A stretch of DNA of 64,000 bases from Caldilineae bacterium. GTDB taxonomy: Bacteria; Chloroflexota; Anaerolineae; JAAEKA01. The notes below the pieces were generated by a model. The model did not search any database. It worked only from the letters and a program-made list of their open reading frames with translations, and was not told the DNA's origin. The number at the start of each line of letters is the position of its first letter. The stretch's first letter is position 1. Of this stretch, positions 50,728-59,299 are shown in pieces. The DNA lies in the NCBI GenBank assembly GCA_020634555.1, contig JACKBK010000011.1:35294-99293 (forward strand), in the 5' to 3' direction. The position numbers were made by a program, and so were the translations under genes.

Positions 50728-50836
50728 AGGATGCACTGGATCTCGAAATCAGGGATTGGATTGCGTTGACGGCGACAATTGTACCACTAACCACCTAATT
50801 CTCTGCAACGGGGGCTGAGCCTGTCGAAACCCAGTC

Positions 50837-51157
<321 letters not shown>

Positions 51158-52121
51158 TCCCCAGGTGTTCGCCGCCAGCCAACGCCCTCGCGCGCCGCGT
51201 CCGCCGCCACTCCATCACCAGCGCCACGCCGGCTATGGCCAACCCGCCCAGCGTTACCGGCGCGGTCAGCACTTGCTCGTTGAGCCAGTCGCGCAGATGC
51301 GCCCACGAGAACATCGTGTAGTGCTCCCAGCGCGTGCTGACCTCGGTCAGCGGCACGAACCAGCGGGCATCGCCGCCGCCCGGCCGGTCGGTGGTTGCCA
51401 GCGTTGCCAGTCCGTGCCCGCTCAGCGTCATCAACGCGACCACGCCCAGCGCTACCGCGGCCATCGGCACGAACACCTGCGCCAGCCCGCTCACCCACAC
51501 CCGTCCGCCGGATACCTCCGCTTTCCCTTCTTTCCCTCCTTTCCCTTCCTCCGCCCACACCCACAACACATACAACAACGCCGGGTCCAACACCACCGTG
51601 GATGGATGCAATCCGTTGGTGACCGCCAGGGCCAGCGCCGGTTGCCACAGCGCGCGCCGGCCTTGCAACGTTTCCAGCGCCAGCCAGAGGGACAGCAAAA
51701 TACCCACCGCTGCCAGGGTGTAGTTCTCGGCGTAGCCAAAGAACAGCTCCATCGTCCCCAGCGTCGCCATCAGCCCGACGATCAACAGCTTCTCGGTGCG
51801 GTTGCGGCCGATGCTGTCAGCCAGCCGCAGCAGCAGGTAGACGTACAGCGCACCGGCCAGCGGGCTGACGATCCGGTACACCGGCCAGGCATCGGGCCAG
51901 CCGAACAGCCCGTTGCCCAGCGCCCACAGCCGGGCATGCAGCCAGACCGTCAGCGGCGCCTGCCACGTCCCCGTCAGCCGTAGCGCGGGATTGGGCCACG
52001 CCAGACCGTTGACCAGGATATACGCGTCGCCCCAGCGGGTGTGGACAATGCGGAAGAGGAGAAAGGGGATGATGGAAAGGAGGGAAAGGAAGGCAAACAA
52101 GAAACGACGCGGCGTGCGGGA

Positions 52122-52167
52122 TGTGAGGCGTGAAACGTGAGACGTGAAACGTGAGACGTGAGACGTC
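52122..52167. repeat. In-frame minisatellite
   Basis: Alternating units of ACGTGAGACGTGAA type, about four and a half copies, coding TSHVSR-like repeats within the membrane protein. A purine-rich A/G tract (52050-52115) is adjacent. Confidence 0.65.
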
Positions 52168-52391
52168 AACAAGCCTGTGACCGGTGGAATGCAGATCAAC
52201 GCCGCCGTGCCAATCAGCAGCCAGCGCCACACCGGCGGCAGGTAGGTCACCGGCCACAGCCCCCAGGCCGTCTCTTCGGTCAGCAGCGGGGTCAGCAGGT
52301 AAAGGCCCAGCAGCAGCAGGCAGTAGATGCGCAGCGCGGTCAAGACGCCGGACGGACGGCTGTGCGGGCGCTCGCTTTCCCCACTCATCGG

Positions 52392-54071
52392 CTATGCCGC
52401 GCGCAGGTGGCGAATGGCCAGCGGCAGCCGCGCGACCAGATCGCCGGCCACCACGCCTGCCTCGCCCAGCTCGGCCCGTGCCATCTCGCCGGCCAGCCCG
52501 TGCAGGTAGCCGCCCAGCACCGCTGCGTCGAAAGGTGCCAGCCCCTGGCTGAGCAGGCCAGTGATGACGCCCGACAACACGTCGCCGCTGCCCGCCGTTG
52601 CCAGCGCCGGATTCGCGAAGGGCAGCACCGTCGCGTAGTCACCTGGGGAAGCGACCACTGTATGGGCACCTTTCAGCAGCACCACAGCGTTCCATTCGAC
52701 CGCCTTGCGCCGCGCCAACCCGATGCGATCGGCCTGGACCTCGGCTGTGGTGCAGCCGCACAGCCGCGCCATCTCGCCGGGATGCGGGGTGAGGACCGCG
52801 CCGGCCGGCAGCACGTTATGTGTTTCGCTGATCGGCGCGAGCGCGTTCAGCGCATCGGCGTCCAACACCAACGAAACTCGCTGCAATGCCTCACCACCCG
52901 ACCGCAGGAGACCGTGGACAAACTGTACCGCCGCGGCCCGCTGGGTCAGCCCCGGCCCGACCAGCAACGCCGCGTAGCCGTGCAACCCGTCGAGTAGCAC
53001 ATCCACCGCCGCGGGAGAAAGGACACCGTCCTGCTCCGGCAGCGGCAGCCAGGTCGTCTCGACCAGACCGGCTGCCAGGAGCGGCTGCACCGACGCGGCC
53101 ACTCCGGCCGTCACGAGGCCGGCGCCGGCGCGATAGGCCGCCGCGCACGCCAGATGCGCCGCGCCGCAGTAGTTGACCGACCCGGCCACCACCAGCGCCT
53201 TGCCAAAGGTGCCCTTGTTGGCGTTGACAGGACGATCGGGAAGGAGGCGCTTCGCCAGTTCGGGCGTTGCCAGCGCCACGGAAACAGCGCCAGCCAGCGC
53301 CGGATCGGTGCCGATGTCGGCCACCTCCAACCTGCCGCACGCTGCCGGTCCGTCGCCCACGAAATGGCCGACCTTGGGATTGGCGAAGGTCACGGTCAGA
53401 TCGGCGCGCAATGCGGCCGGGTCCAGCGCACCGCTGTTGCAGTTCAGCCCGCTGGGACAGTCCACCGCCACGACCTGAGGGAATGTTTGTGCGATCTCAG
53501 GCGTTCGGCGCAGAAAGTCATAGTCGGCGGCAGGTCGGACGGCTCGTGCGGCGCTCTCCGGGCTATCGCCGTCCACTTCTGCCGGACCATCCGGCTTGCT
53601 GCCGGCTAGCCCAGCGCGGATCACCGCCAGCAGCTCGGCCAGGCTCCCGCCAATGGGCCGCGAGACGCCCGTTCCCAGTAACGCGTCGATCACCACGTCC
53701 ACACCGCTCGACAGGTTCGCCAGTTGGGCAAAATCCGGGTCGTCTTCGGCGTGGACGACCGGGATTCCGCGCTGCTGCACCGCAGCGTAGTTCGGATCGT
53801 CGTCAGGGGTTCGTTTCCAGCAGTAGACATAGATGGCGCGCTGCTGGTCCCACTGGCGCAGGTAGCGCGCCGCCACCAACCCGTCGCCGCCGTTGTTGCC
53901 CGGCCCAACCAGCACCAACACGCCGCCGCGGGAGTTCCACGGCTGCATGTGGCGCAGGGTCGCCGCGGCAACAGCCCGGCCGGCCAGTTCCATCATGGCA
54001 TCGTAGCTGTGGCCGGCCGCGTCCGACGCCTTCTCAATCTGCACCATTTCGGCGACGGTGACAATCTTCAT
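52392..54071 (-). CDS. nnr: Bifunctional NAD(P)H-hydrate epimerase/dehydratase
   Basis: A 559-residue metabolite-repair enzyme joining two activities. The N-terminal epimerase (YjeF_N, about 1-260) shows VLVGPGNNGGDGLVAARYL and VVAVDCPSGLNCNSGALD. The C-terminal ADP-dependent dehydratase (about 275-559) shows GTFGKALVVAGS, LTPHPGEMARL and GSGDVLSGVITGLLSQG. Together they restore NAD(P)H from its damaged hydrated form. The epimerase half has an insertion near residues 160-190 (GSKPDGPAEVDGDSPESA). The ATG at 54071 was chosen because the family start (MKIVTVAEM) fits. Confidence 0.95.
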   Translation of the reverse strand: MKIVTVAEMVQIEKASDAAGHSYDAMMELAGRAVAAATLRHMQPWNSRGGVLVLVGPGNNGGDGLVAARYLRQWDQQRAIYVYCWKRTPDDDPNYAAVQQRGIPVVHAEDDPDFAQLANLSSGVDVVIDALLGTGVSRPIGGSLAELLAVIRAGLAGSKPDGPAEVDGDSPESAARAVRPAADYDFLRRTPEIAQTFPQVVAVDCPSGLNCNSGALDPAALRADLTVTFANPKVGHFVGDGPAACGRLEVADIGTDPALAGAVSVALATPELAKRLLPDRPVNANKGTFGKALVVAGSVNYCGAAHLACAAAYRAGAGLVTAGVAASVQPLLAAGLVETTWLPLPEQDGVLSPAAVDVLLDGLHGYAALLVGPGLTQRAAAVQFVHGLLRSGGEALQRVSLVLDADALNALAPISETHNVLPAGAVLTPHPGEMARLCGCTTAEVQADRIGLARRKAVEWNAVVLLKGAHTVVASPGDYATVLPFANPALATAGSGDVLSGVITGLLSQGLAPFDAAVLGGYLHGLAGEMARAELGEAGVVAGDLVARLPLAIRHLRAA

Positions 54072-54104
54072 AACGGTTAATGGGCAACGATTAGTGGTTA
54101 ACGG

Positions 54105-54761
54105 CTAATGATCGGAGGGGGAACTGGCGCGACCGACGAGATACCAGGCCAGCAGGCCAACCAGCGCGGCGCAGATCAGGACGATGCCCACGTAGAACCC
54201 CTGAATCGCCAAAGACGACGAGTCGCCGATGGCGTTGAGTGGGTGGCGCAGGACGCCGGTGCGCGCGTTGAGCAGCAGCACGGCAATGCCCAGCAGCGCG
54301 TTGGCCAGCCCGCTCAGCCGGTCGTCGTTGACCAGCCGGCGCACCAGCACCACGATAATACCGACGCCGATAATCTGCAGGCTCATCCGCGTGCGCGGCT
54401 CGTCGAAGGCGATCCACATGCCCCAGGTTTCGTGGGTAGGAATCACGCTGAGCGCAAAATGGGTGACGAACGCGATCAACCCGGCTACCTGTACGGCGTT
54501 GGACCAGCGTAGCAGCGCCGACCGCGGACGGACCAGATACACCAGTCCCAACACACCGGCCAGCAGGATCGCGTAGATGCCGACCCGCGCCAGCGCACCG
54601 TGCAGGTAGATGATCTTGATCAGGTTGCCAAGCTGCGCCTCGGCAGGTGATATCAGGACGAGCACAGCCAGCAGCGCCAGCAGGACAAGCGCAGCAATGC
54701 CGGCGCGCTTGGGTGTCAGAATCGGCGATGGTTTGTTGGTAGCGAGGGGAGTTGATGACAT
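54105..54761 (-). CDS. CcmC/CcsA-like polytopic membrane protein
   Basis: A protein of about 218 residues with six hydrophobic segments. IKIIYLHGALARVGIYAI and the later TWGMWIAFDEPRTRMS resemble the second membrane segment and the Trp-rich outer loop of CcmC-type heme-handling proteins, but several conserved tryptophans are missing. I treat the match as distant; a role in cytochrome c assembly is only a suggestion. The -10 box TATACT ends 6 bases before the ATG at 54761, so the transcript is probably leaderless. Confidence 0.5.
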   Translation of the reverse strand: MSSTPLATNKPSPILTPKRAGIAALVLLALLAVLVLISPAEAQLGNLIKIIYLHGALARVGIYAILLAGVLGLVYLVRPRSALLRWSNAVQVAGLIAFVTHFALSVIPTHETWGMWIAFDEPRTRMSLQIIGVGIIVVLVRRLVNDDRLSGLANALLGIAVLLLNARTGVLRHPLNAIGDSSSLAIQGFYVGIVLICAALVGLLAWYLVGRASSPSDH

Positions 54762-54767
54762 AGCGCG

Positions 54768-54796
54768 AGTATACCACACGGCTATAGCCGCGCCAA
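54768..54796 (-). promoter_or_regulatory. Promoter, probably leaderless
   Basis: Read leftward: TTGGCG (54791-54796), a 17-bp spacer and TATACT (54768-54773). The ATG at 54761 lies at about the expected start of transcription. Confidence 0.6.
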
Positions 54797-54810
54797 GGCG
54801 CCACCCCTGT

Positions 54811-54839
54811 TTGACCGCAGTCCTGGCGTCGGCTACAAT
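54811..54839 (+). promoter_or_regulatory. Promoter of the 54885 gene
   Basis: TTGACC (54811-54816), a 17-bp spacer and TACAAT (54834-54839). The leader is about 39 bases. It is divergent from the promoter at 54768-54796. Confidence 0.65.
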
Positions 54840-54884
54840 TACAAAAAACGCAAGTGGTCAACCATCCACAGAAAACAGGCAACC

Positions 54885-56606
54885 ATGATTCGCACCGTAC
54901 CGGAGACCATCAACGAGGATATCGATCTTTACATCCGCACCTACTATTCGTTGTTGCGCAGCAGCCAGCCGATCCGCGTCCGCTCGCTGGAGGACACCCA
55001 CGCCGGAATGCACGCCAGCCTGCACCCCCACGCCAATGACGACGAACCGGATATGTCGGCATTCGCCTATGCCGTTGCCCGCCTGCCAGAGTGTATGCAC
55101 CGCGTCAAACTGGTATTGCTGGGCCAGTCGGATGAAGTGTTCTTCAACCGCGCCGGTGTGGATATCACCGACTGGCGCCGGGTGTATGCCATTGCCCGGC
55201 GGCGCAAGATGTTCTTCGACGGCCAGGGAACGCTGGCGTGCTACATCTCCAGTGTCAGCGACATCGACGACCTGATTCCGATCCTGACAGCCTATCAGAT
55301 CGAGTGGAACAAGCTGCACCGGCGCTTTCACAAGACCGATACGGCGCGTGCAATTTTCGGCCGCCCCAAGGGGACCCACCTGACCGAGGCAGATCTCGCA
55401 GCAGTGCAGTCAGAACTCGGACTGGACAGCGACTCGTTTCAGATGCTGCAACGCGCCTGGCACGAAAACCTTGATGAAACCTTGCGCTACCTTGCCAACG
55501 AACCACTGGATCTGCGGCTGAACCTGTTGGCCGGATCGGCTGCCGATTACCGGCAGGCCGTACAGGCCTGGTGGTTCAGTGTCCAGGAGAACACCGGGCT
55601 GGGATTGTTGGTGGACCGGTCAATCTACTTCGTGTCCAGCAACCCCCACTCGCTGCCCAATCTGTTGTGCGGACACATCAAGGTCCATCGCGAGGCAGTG
55701 ATTGATTATTTGCGGAGAGAGAACCCCGAGGACCTGTGGCCTGAGTGGGAACGTCTGGTGGCGGAAGGAAACCACGAAGCCAGCGCGAATCTGCTTTATT
55801 ACGTAGACCGCAGCCATCGGCGCGCCAATCCAGAGCATGCCCGCAATATCCAGGAGCAAGAGAGCCGGCTGGGGATTCACCGCATCGACAACCCCAATTA
55901 CCTGGATGTGGGCGTGCAGGTCATCGAGTTGGGCAAGCTGGACCCGAACCTGTTCGATCCGCGCATCTGCGTGCCGGGGCTGGAGCGGCTGGCAGAGAGC
56001 GATGCTCTGCTGTTCAACATCGACTATCCGCTGGGCATGGCCGCTTACACGCTCTTTTCTCAGGTTTCATCGTCGATCCCTGACATCCTGGGTGTCTACA
56101 TCATGGGCAAAGCCGCCACGCTCAACTGCCGTGTTGGCGACATCATGCTGCCTAACGTGGTCTACGACGAGCACTCCAAGAACACGTTCCTTTTCAAGAA
56201 CAGCATCGAGGCCGCCGACGTGGCGCCCTATCTGCTCTACGGCACCGTGTTCGACAACCAAAAGAGCGTCACCGTGCGCGGCACCTTCCTGCAAAACCAG
56301 CGCTTCATGGATGTGTTCTACAAGGAGGGCTACACCGACATCGAGATGGAGGCCGGGCCGTATCTCAGCGGCGTCTACGAGGATATCTATCCGCAGCGCT
56401 ACCCAATCAACGAGATCGTCAACCTGTTCATCAACGCCCCCTACGACATCGGCATCCTGCACTACGCGTCGGATCGTCCCTATGGCCGCGGCCAGAGTTT
56501 GCTGAGCAAGAACCTGAGCTACTTCGGCGTTGATGCCACCTACGCTGCAAGCACTGCGATCCTGCGCCGCATCTTCCAGGTGGAATTAAAGCGGCTGGCA
56601 AGTTGA
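54885..56606 (+). CDS. Uncharacterised protein with nucleoside-phosphorylase-like C-terminus
   Basis: A 573-residue soluble protein that I do not recognise with certainty; it may belong to the group labelled DUF6909. The N-terminal 300 residues are mostly helical and charged, without a known motif. From about 380 the pattern DALLFNIDYPLGMAAYTL, then GVYIMGKAATLNCRVGDIM, LPNVVYDEHS and near 486 DIEMEAGPYLSG resembles the nucleoside phosphorylase/AMP nucleosidase fold: a glycine-rich phosphate strand, the GDI(V/M)xP strand and an E-M-E sugar-binding site. Nucleoside or nucleotide cleavage is therefore possible. It has its own promoter and precedes the YfhO gene by 7 bases. Confidence 0.6.
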   Translation: MIRTVPETINEDIDLYIRTYYSLLRSSQPIRVRSLEDTHAGMHASLHPHANDDEPDMSAFAYAVARLPECMHRVKLVLLGQSDEVFFNRAGVDITDWRRVYAIARRRKMFFDGQGTLACYISSVSDIDDLIPILTAYQIEWNKLHRRFHKTDTARAIFGRPKGTHLTEADLAAVQSELGLDSDSFQMLQRAWHENLDETLRYLANEPLDLRLNLLAGSAADYRQAVQAWWFSVQENTGLGLLVDRSIYFVSSNPHSLPNLLCGHIKVHREAVIDYLRRENPEDLWPEWERLVAEGNHEASANLLYYVDRSHRRANPEHARNIQEQESRLGIHRIDNPNYLDVGVQVIELGKLDPNLFDPRICVPGLERLAESDALLFNIDYPLGMAAYTLFSQVSSSIPDILGVYIMGKAATLNCRVGDIMLPNVVYDEHSKNTFLFKNSIEAADVAPYLLYGTVFDNQKSVTVRGTFLQNQRFMDVFYKEGYTDIEMEAGPYLSGVYEDIYPQRYPINEIVNLFINAPYDIGILHYASDRPYGRGQSLLSKNLSYFGVDATYAASTAILRRIFQVELKRLAS

Positions 56607-56613
56607 GAGATTT

Positions 56614-59142
56614 GTGGCACTAATCCCGGTCGTTGTTCTGCTTTGGCTGCTCGTCTACTTGCTGGCTCGCTGGCAGGACAACCGGCGCGGCAGCCAGTGG
56701 CGACTGGACGTGGCCGCGGCCGGCGTGCTGGCGTTGGCTTGCGTCGGTTTCACCTGGCGTCTCTGGTTCGACGGCGCATATATGCCGGCTGACGGCGGCG
56801 ATCTCGTCTCCTTCCTGCTGCCCACCTACCGTTTCGCCGCCCAAAGCCTGCACGCCGGCCAGTTTCCCTTGTGGAACCCCCACCTTTACGGCGGCGCTTC
56901 CCACGTGGCCGACAGCCAGGCCGGCTTCCTCTACCCGCCAAACCTGGCGCTTTTCCTGGTACGGCCCGACTTCGGCGTTCGGGCGCTGGAGGGTCTTAGC
57001 ACGCTGCATCTTTGGTGGGCAGGGCTGGGGATGTACGTCTTCGTGCGCAGCCTGCGTTGGAACACCCGGAGCGACGCGACGGGCTGGGGCGAGAACGGCG
57101 CGGAGCACGCCGGCCGGCTGGCCGCGTTGGGCGCGGGCATCGCCTTCGCCTTCTCCGACTCGCTCTGGATCCACTTCGGCAACCTCAACTACGTGGCCGT
57201 GGCAAGCTGGCTGCCGTGGGTGATGGTCTGCTTTATGAATGGGTTGGAGGGCGCAAGGAAAGAAAGGAAACGAGGGAAAGAAGGGGACGCAGGCGAACAC
57301 TCTGATCTTACTACTGATCACCGTTTACTGATCACTGATTACCGCTTCCTGATCTGGGCCGCGCTGGGTGGACTGTTGCTGGGTATTGGCACACTGGCAG
57401 GACACGTGCAGGCCAGCTTGTTCATCGGCATGGCGGCCGTGTTGTACGGGCTGTTTTGGCTCTATTTCGAGGCGCAGGTGACGACTGCTGGCAGAGCGCT
57501 GTTGCGTCTGCTGTTGAGCCTGGTGGTGCTGGCCGGCGTTGCAATTCTGGTTGCCGCGCCGCTGTTGATACCTTCCTTGCAGCTCGCTCCGTACTTGGAC
57601 CGCGCCGCCTGGCGCTATCAGGAGACGGTCGGGTATTCCCTTGCGCCGCCGCAGTTGGTGGGACTGGTTGCGCCCGGCTTCTTTGGCCGCGGGCCGCAGC
57701 TTCACTGGGGGCTCTGGCCGCGGGTGGAAGCCGGCTATATTGGCATCCTGCCGTTGGCGCTGGCAACTCTGGCGATCCTGGCCCGGCGCAACCGAACGAC
57801 ATGGACCCTGCTGGGCATGAGCGGTGTTGCATTTTTGCTCAGTCTGGGCATCTACAGCGTCCCCCACGGCTGGTTGACGTTGATTCCCGGCTTTGATCTG
57901 CTGCGCGCGCCGGCCCGGCTGACACTGGTCATGGATTTTGGACTGGCGGCGCTGGCCGGCATTGGCCTGCATGTACTGGTTAGCCAGATCGGAGCGGGCG
58001 ACGGCGGCACGTGGAAGGCATTGACCCGGCTGAGCGACGGGCTGGGTTGGATTAGCAAAGCGGTGCTGCTGGTCGCCGTGCCGCTGACCTTCATTGCCCT
58101 GGTGGTGATGCAGAACCAGGACCCAACGCTGTATCTGCGGGTCAGCGTGGCCGCCATCGCCGTGCTGCTGTTCGTTGGCTTTCTGCTGGCAAGCTGGGCG
58201 CTCATTGGCGCACGGCGGGCCGGCTGGGCGCGGCCGGTCACCATCGGCGTGCTGGCGGTGCTGTTAATCTACCTCGATCTTGCCAGCACCGGCGCCTACA
58301 ACGACCTCAGCTACGACGACCCGACGCTGGGCTTTCAGCATGAAGGGATCACGTCGTTCCTGGCACAACAGGAGCAGCCTGTGCGCATCGATGCCCGCAC
58401 AGACATCGACTCGCTCTGGCAGCCTGACACGGCGTTGCTCTACGGCATCGACGACGTGTGGGGCGTGGCCAATCCGTCGCTGTTGGCGGCTTACAACCGC
58501 TACTGGGAAGGGATGGGCAGCCGCTCGACGCCGCTCTACGACTTCCTCAGCGCGACCTATCTGATCGGTAAGAAGGACGTTGAGTTGGACTGGAGCAAGT
58601 TCGAGCTGGTGTTCGACGGCGACCCCGATCTGAACGTCTACCGCAACGAATTTGCGCTGCCGCGCGCCCAGATCATCCACGACGCACTGTTAGTCCACTC
58701 ACATGACGAAGCCTGGGACGCCATACAACAGCCGGATTTCGATCCGGCGCAGCAGGTGGTGGTGGAAGCGAACGATGGCCAACTTCCGACCGCCGCACCT
58801 GCAACCGGCCCTGAGAACATCCAATGGCTGGAGCAATCGGCCAACCGGTTGACGCTGGAGGTCGAGACAACCGCGCCAGGCTATCTTGTCCTCAGCAACG
58901 CCTGGTATCCCGGTTGGGTCGCCGAAACGGAGATTAACGGCCACACGGAATCCAGGCCAATACTGCGCGCCAACACAGCTTTCTGGTCGATCCCGCTGCA
59001 GGAAGCTGGCTCGTATCAGATACGGCTGAACTACCAGCCGCCGGCCTGGAGATATGGCTGGTTGCTGGTGGCTTTGTTGCTGGTCCTCGCCATCGTCGCC
59101 GCCATCGCAGTTCTGCTCCGGCGCAGACGCGAACAACCGTAA
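56614..59142 (+). CDS. YfhO-family polytopic membrane protein
   Basis: An 842-residue membrane protein of the YfhO type. The first outer loop reads MPADGGDLVSFLLPTYRFAA and then PLWNPHLYGGAS, as in the family, followed by about eleven further hydrophobic segments and a soluble C-terminal domain (about 640-810) before the last membrane segment. YfhO proteins are GT-C-like and are linked to glycosylation of teichoic acids or other envelope polymers. The start is GTG at 56614. A tract of charged residues (RKERKRGKEGD then TTDHRLLITDYR, residues about 213-245) breaks the alignment and looks like an expansion. Confidence 0.8.
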   Translation: MALIPVVVLLWLLVYLLARWQDNRRGSQWRLDVAAAGVLALACVGFTWRLWFDGAYMPADGGDLVSFLLPTYRFAAQSLHAGQFPLWNPHLYGGASHVADSQAGFLYPPNLALFLVRPDFGVRALEGLSTLHLWWAGLGMYVFVRSLRWNTRSDATGWGENGAEHAGRLAALGAGIAFAFSDSLWIHFGNLNYVAVASWLPWVMVCFMNGLEGARKERKRGKEGDAGEHSDLTTDHRLLITDYRFLIWAALGGLLLGIGTLAGHVQASLFIGMAAVLYGLFWLYFEAQVTTAGRALLRLLLSLVVLAGVAILVAAPLLIPSLQLAPYLDRAAWRYQETVGYSLAPPQLVGLVAPGFFGRGPQLHWGLWPRVEAGYIGILPLALATLAILARRNRTTWTLLGMSGVAFLLSLGIYSVPHGWLTLIPGFDLLRAPARLTLVMDFGLAALAGIGLHVLVSQIGAGDGGTWKALTRLSDGLGWISKAVLLVAVPLTFIALVVMQNQDPTLYLRVSVAAIAVLLFVGFLLASWALIGARRAGWARPVTIGVLAVLLIYLDLASTGAYNDLSYDDPTLGFQHEGITSFLAQQEQPVRIDARTDIDSLWQPDTALLYGIDDVWGVANPSLLAAYNRYWEGMGSRSTPLYDFLSATYLIGKKDVELDWSKFELVFDGDPDLNVYRNEFALPRAQIIHDALLVHSHDEAWDAIQQPDFDPAQQVVVEANDGQLPTAAPATGPENIQWLEQSANRLTLEVETTAPGYLVLSNAWYPGWVAETEINGHTESRPILRANTAFWSIPLQEAGSYQIRLNYQPPAWRYGWLLVALLLVLAIVAAIAVLLRRRREQP
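57250..57350. repeat. In-frame low-complexity insertion
   Basis: A purine-rich tract (AAGGAAAGAAAGGAAACG...) followed by repeats of ACTGATCAC. It is in frame within the YfhO gene and adds about 33 residues between two membrane segments. Confidence 0.6.
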
Positions 59143-59159
59143 GGACGTGTCTATCAGTT

Positions 59160-59220
59160 GGTTACCGCTTTGGCCGGTCTCCTGATCGAGCCAACACTGG
59201 GAGGTTGTTTTTGGACACGC
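59160..59220. repeat. Dispersed repeat beside a stop codon, copy 2
   Basis: GGTTACCGCTTTGGCCGGT, CGAGCCAAC and GGTTGTTTTTGGAC match 47398-47457 in the same strand orientation. It begins 17 bases after the YfhO stop. Confidence 0.7.
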
Positions 59221-59239
59221 CCTAAGCCTGTTCTCACGA

Positions 59240-59278
59240 AAAAAGTCCCCGGCGATCGAGTTTCGCCGGGGACTTTTT
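59240..59278. terminator. Bidirectional terminator between convergent genes
   Basis: A perfect 16-bp stem (59240-59255 with 59263-59278) and a 7-base loop, with five A and five T at the outer ends. It closes both the YfhO unit and the facing amylopullulanase gene. Confidence 0.9.
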
Positions 59279-59299
59279 CTACCATAGACCTCGTCTTGT

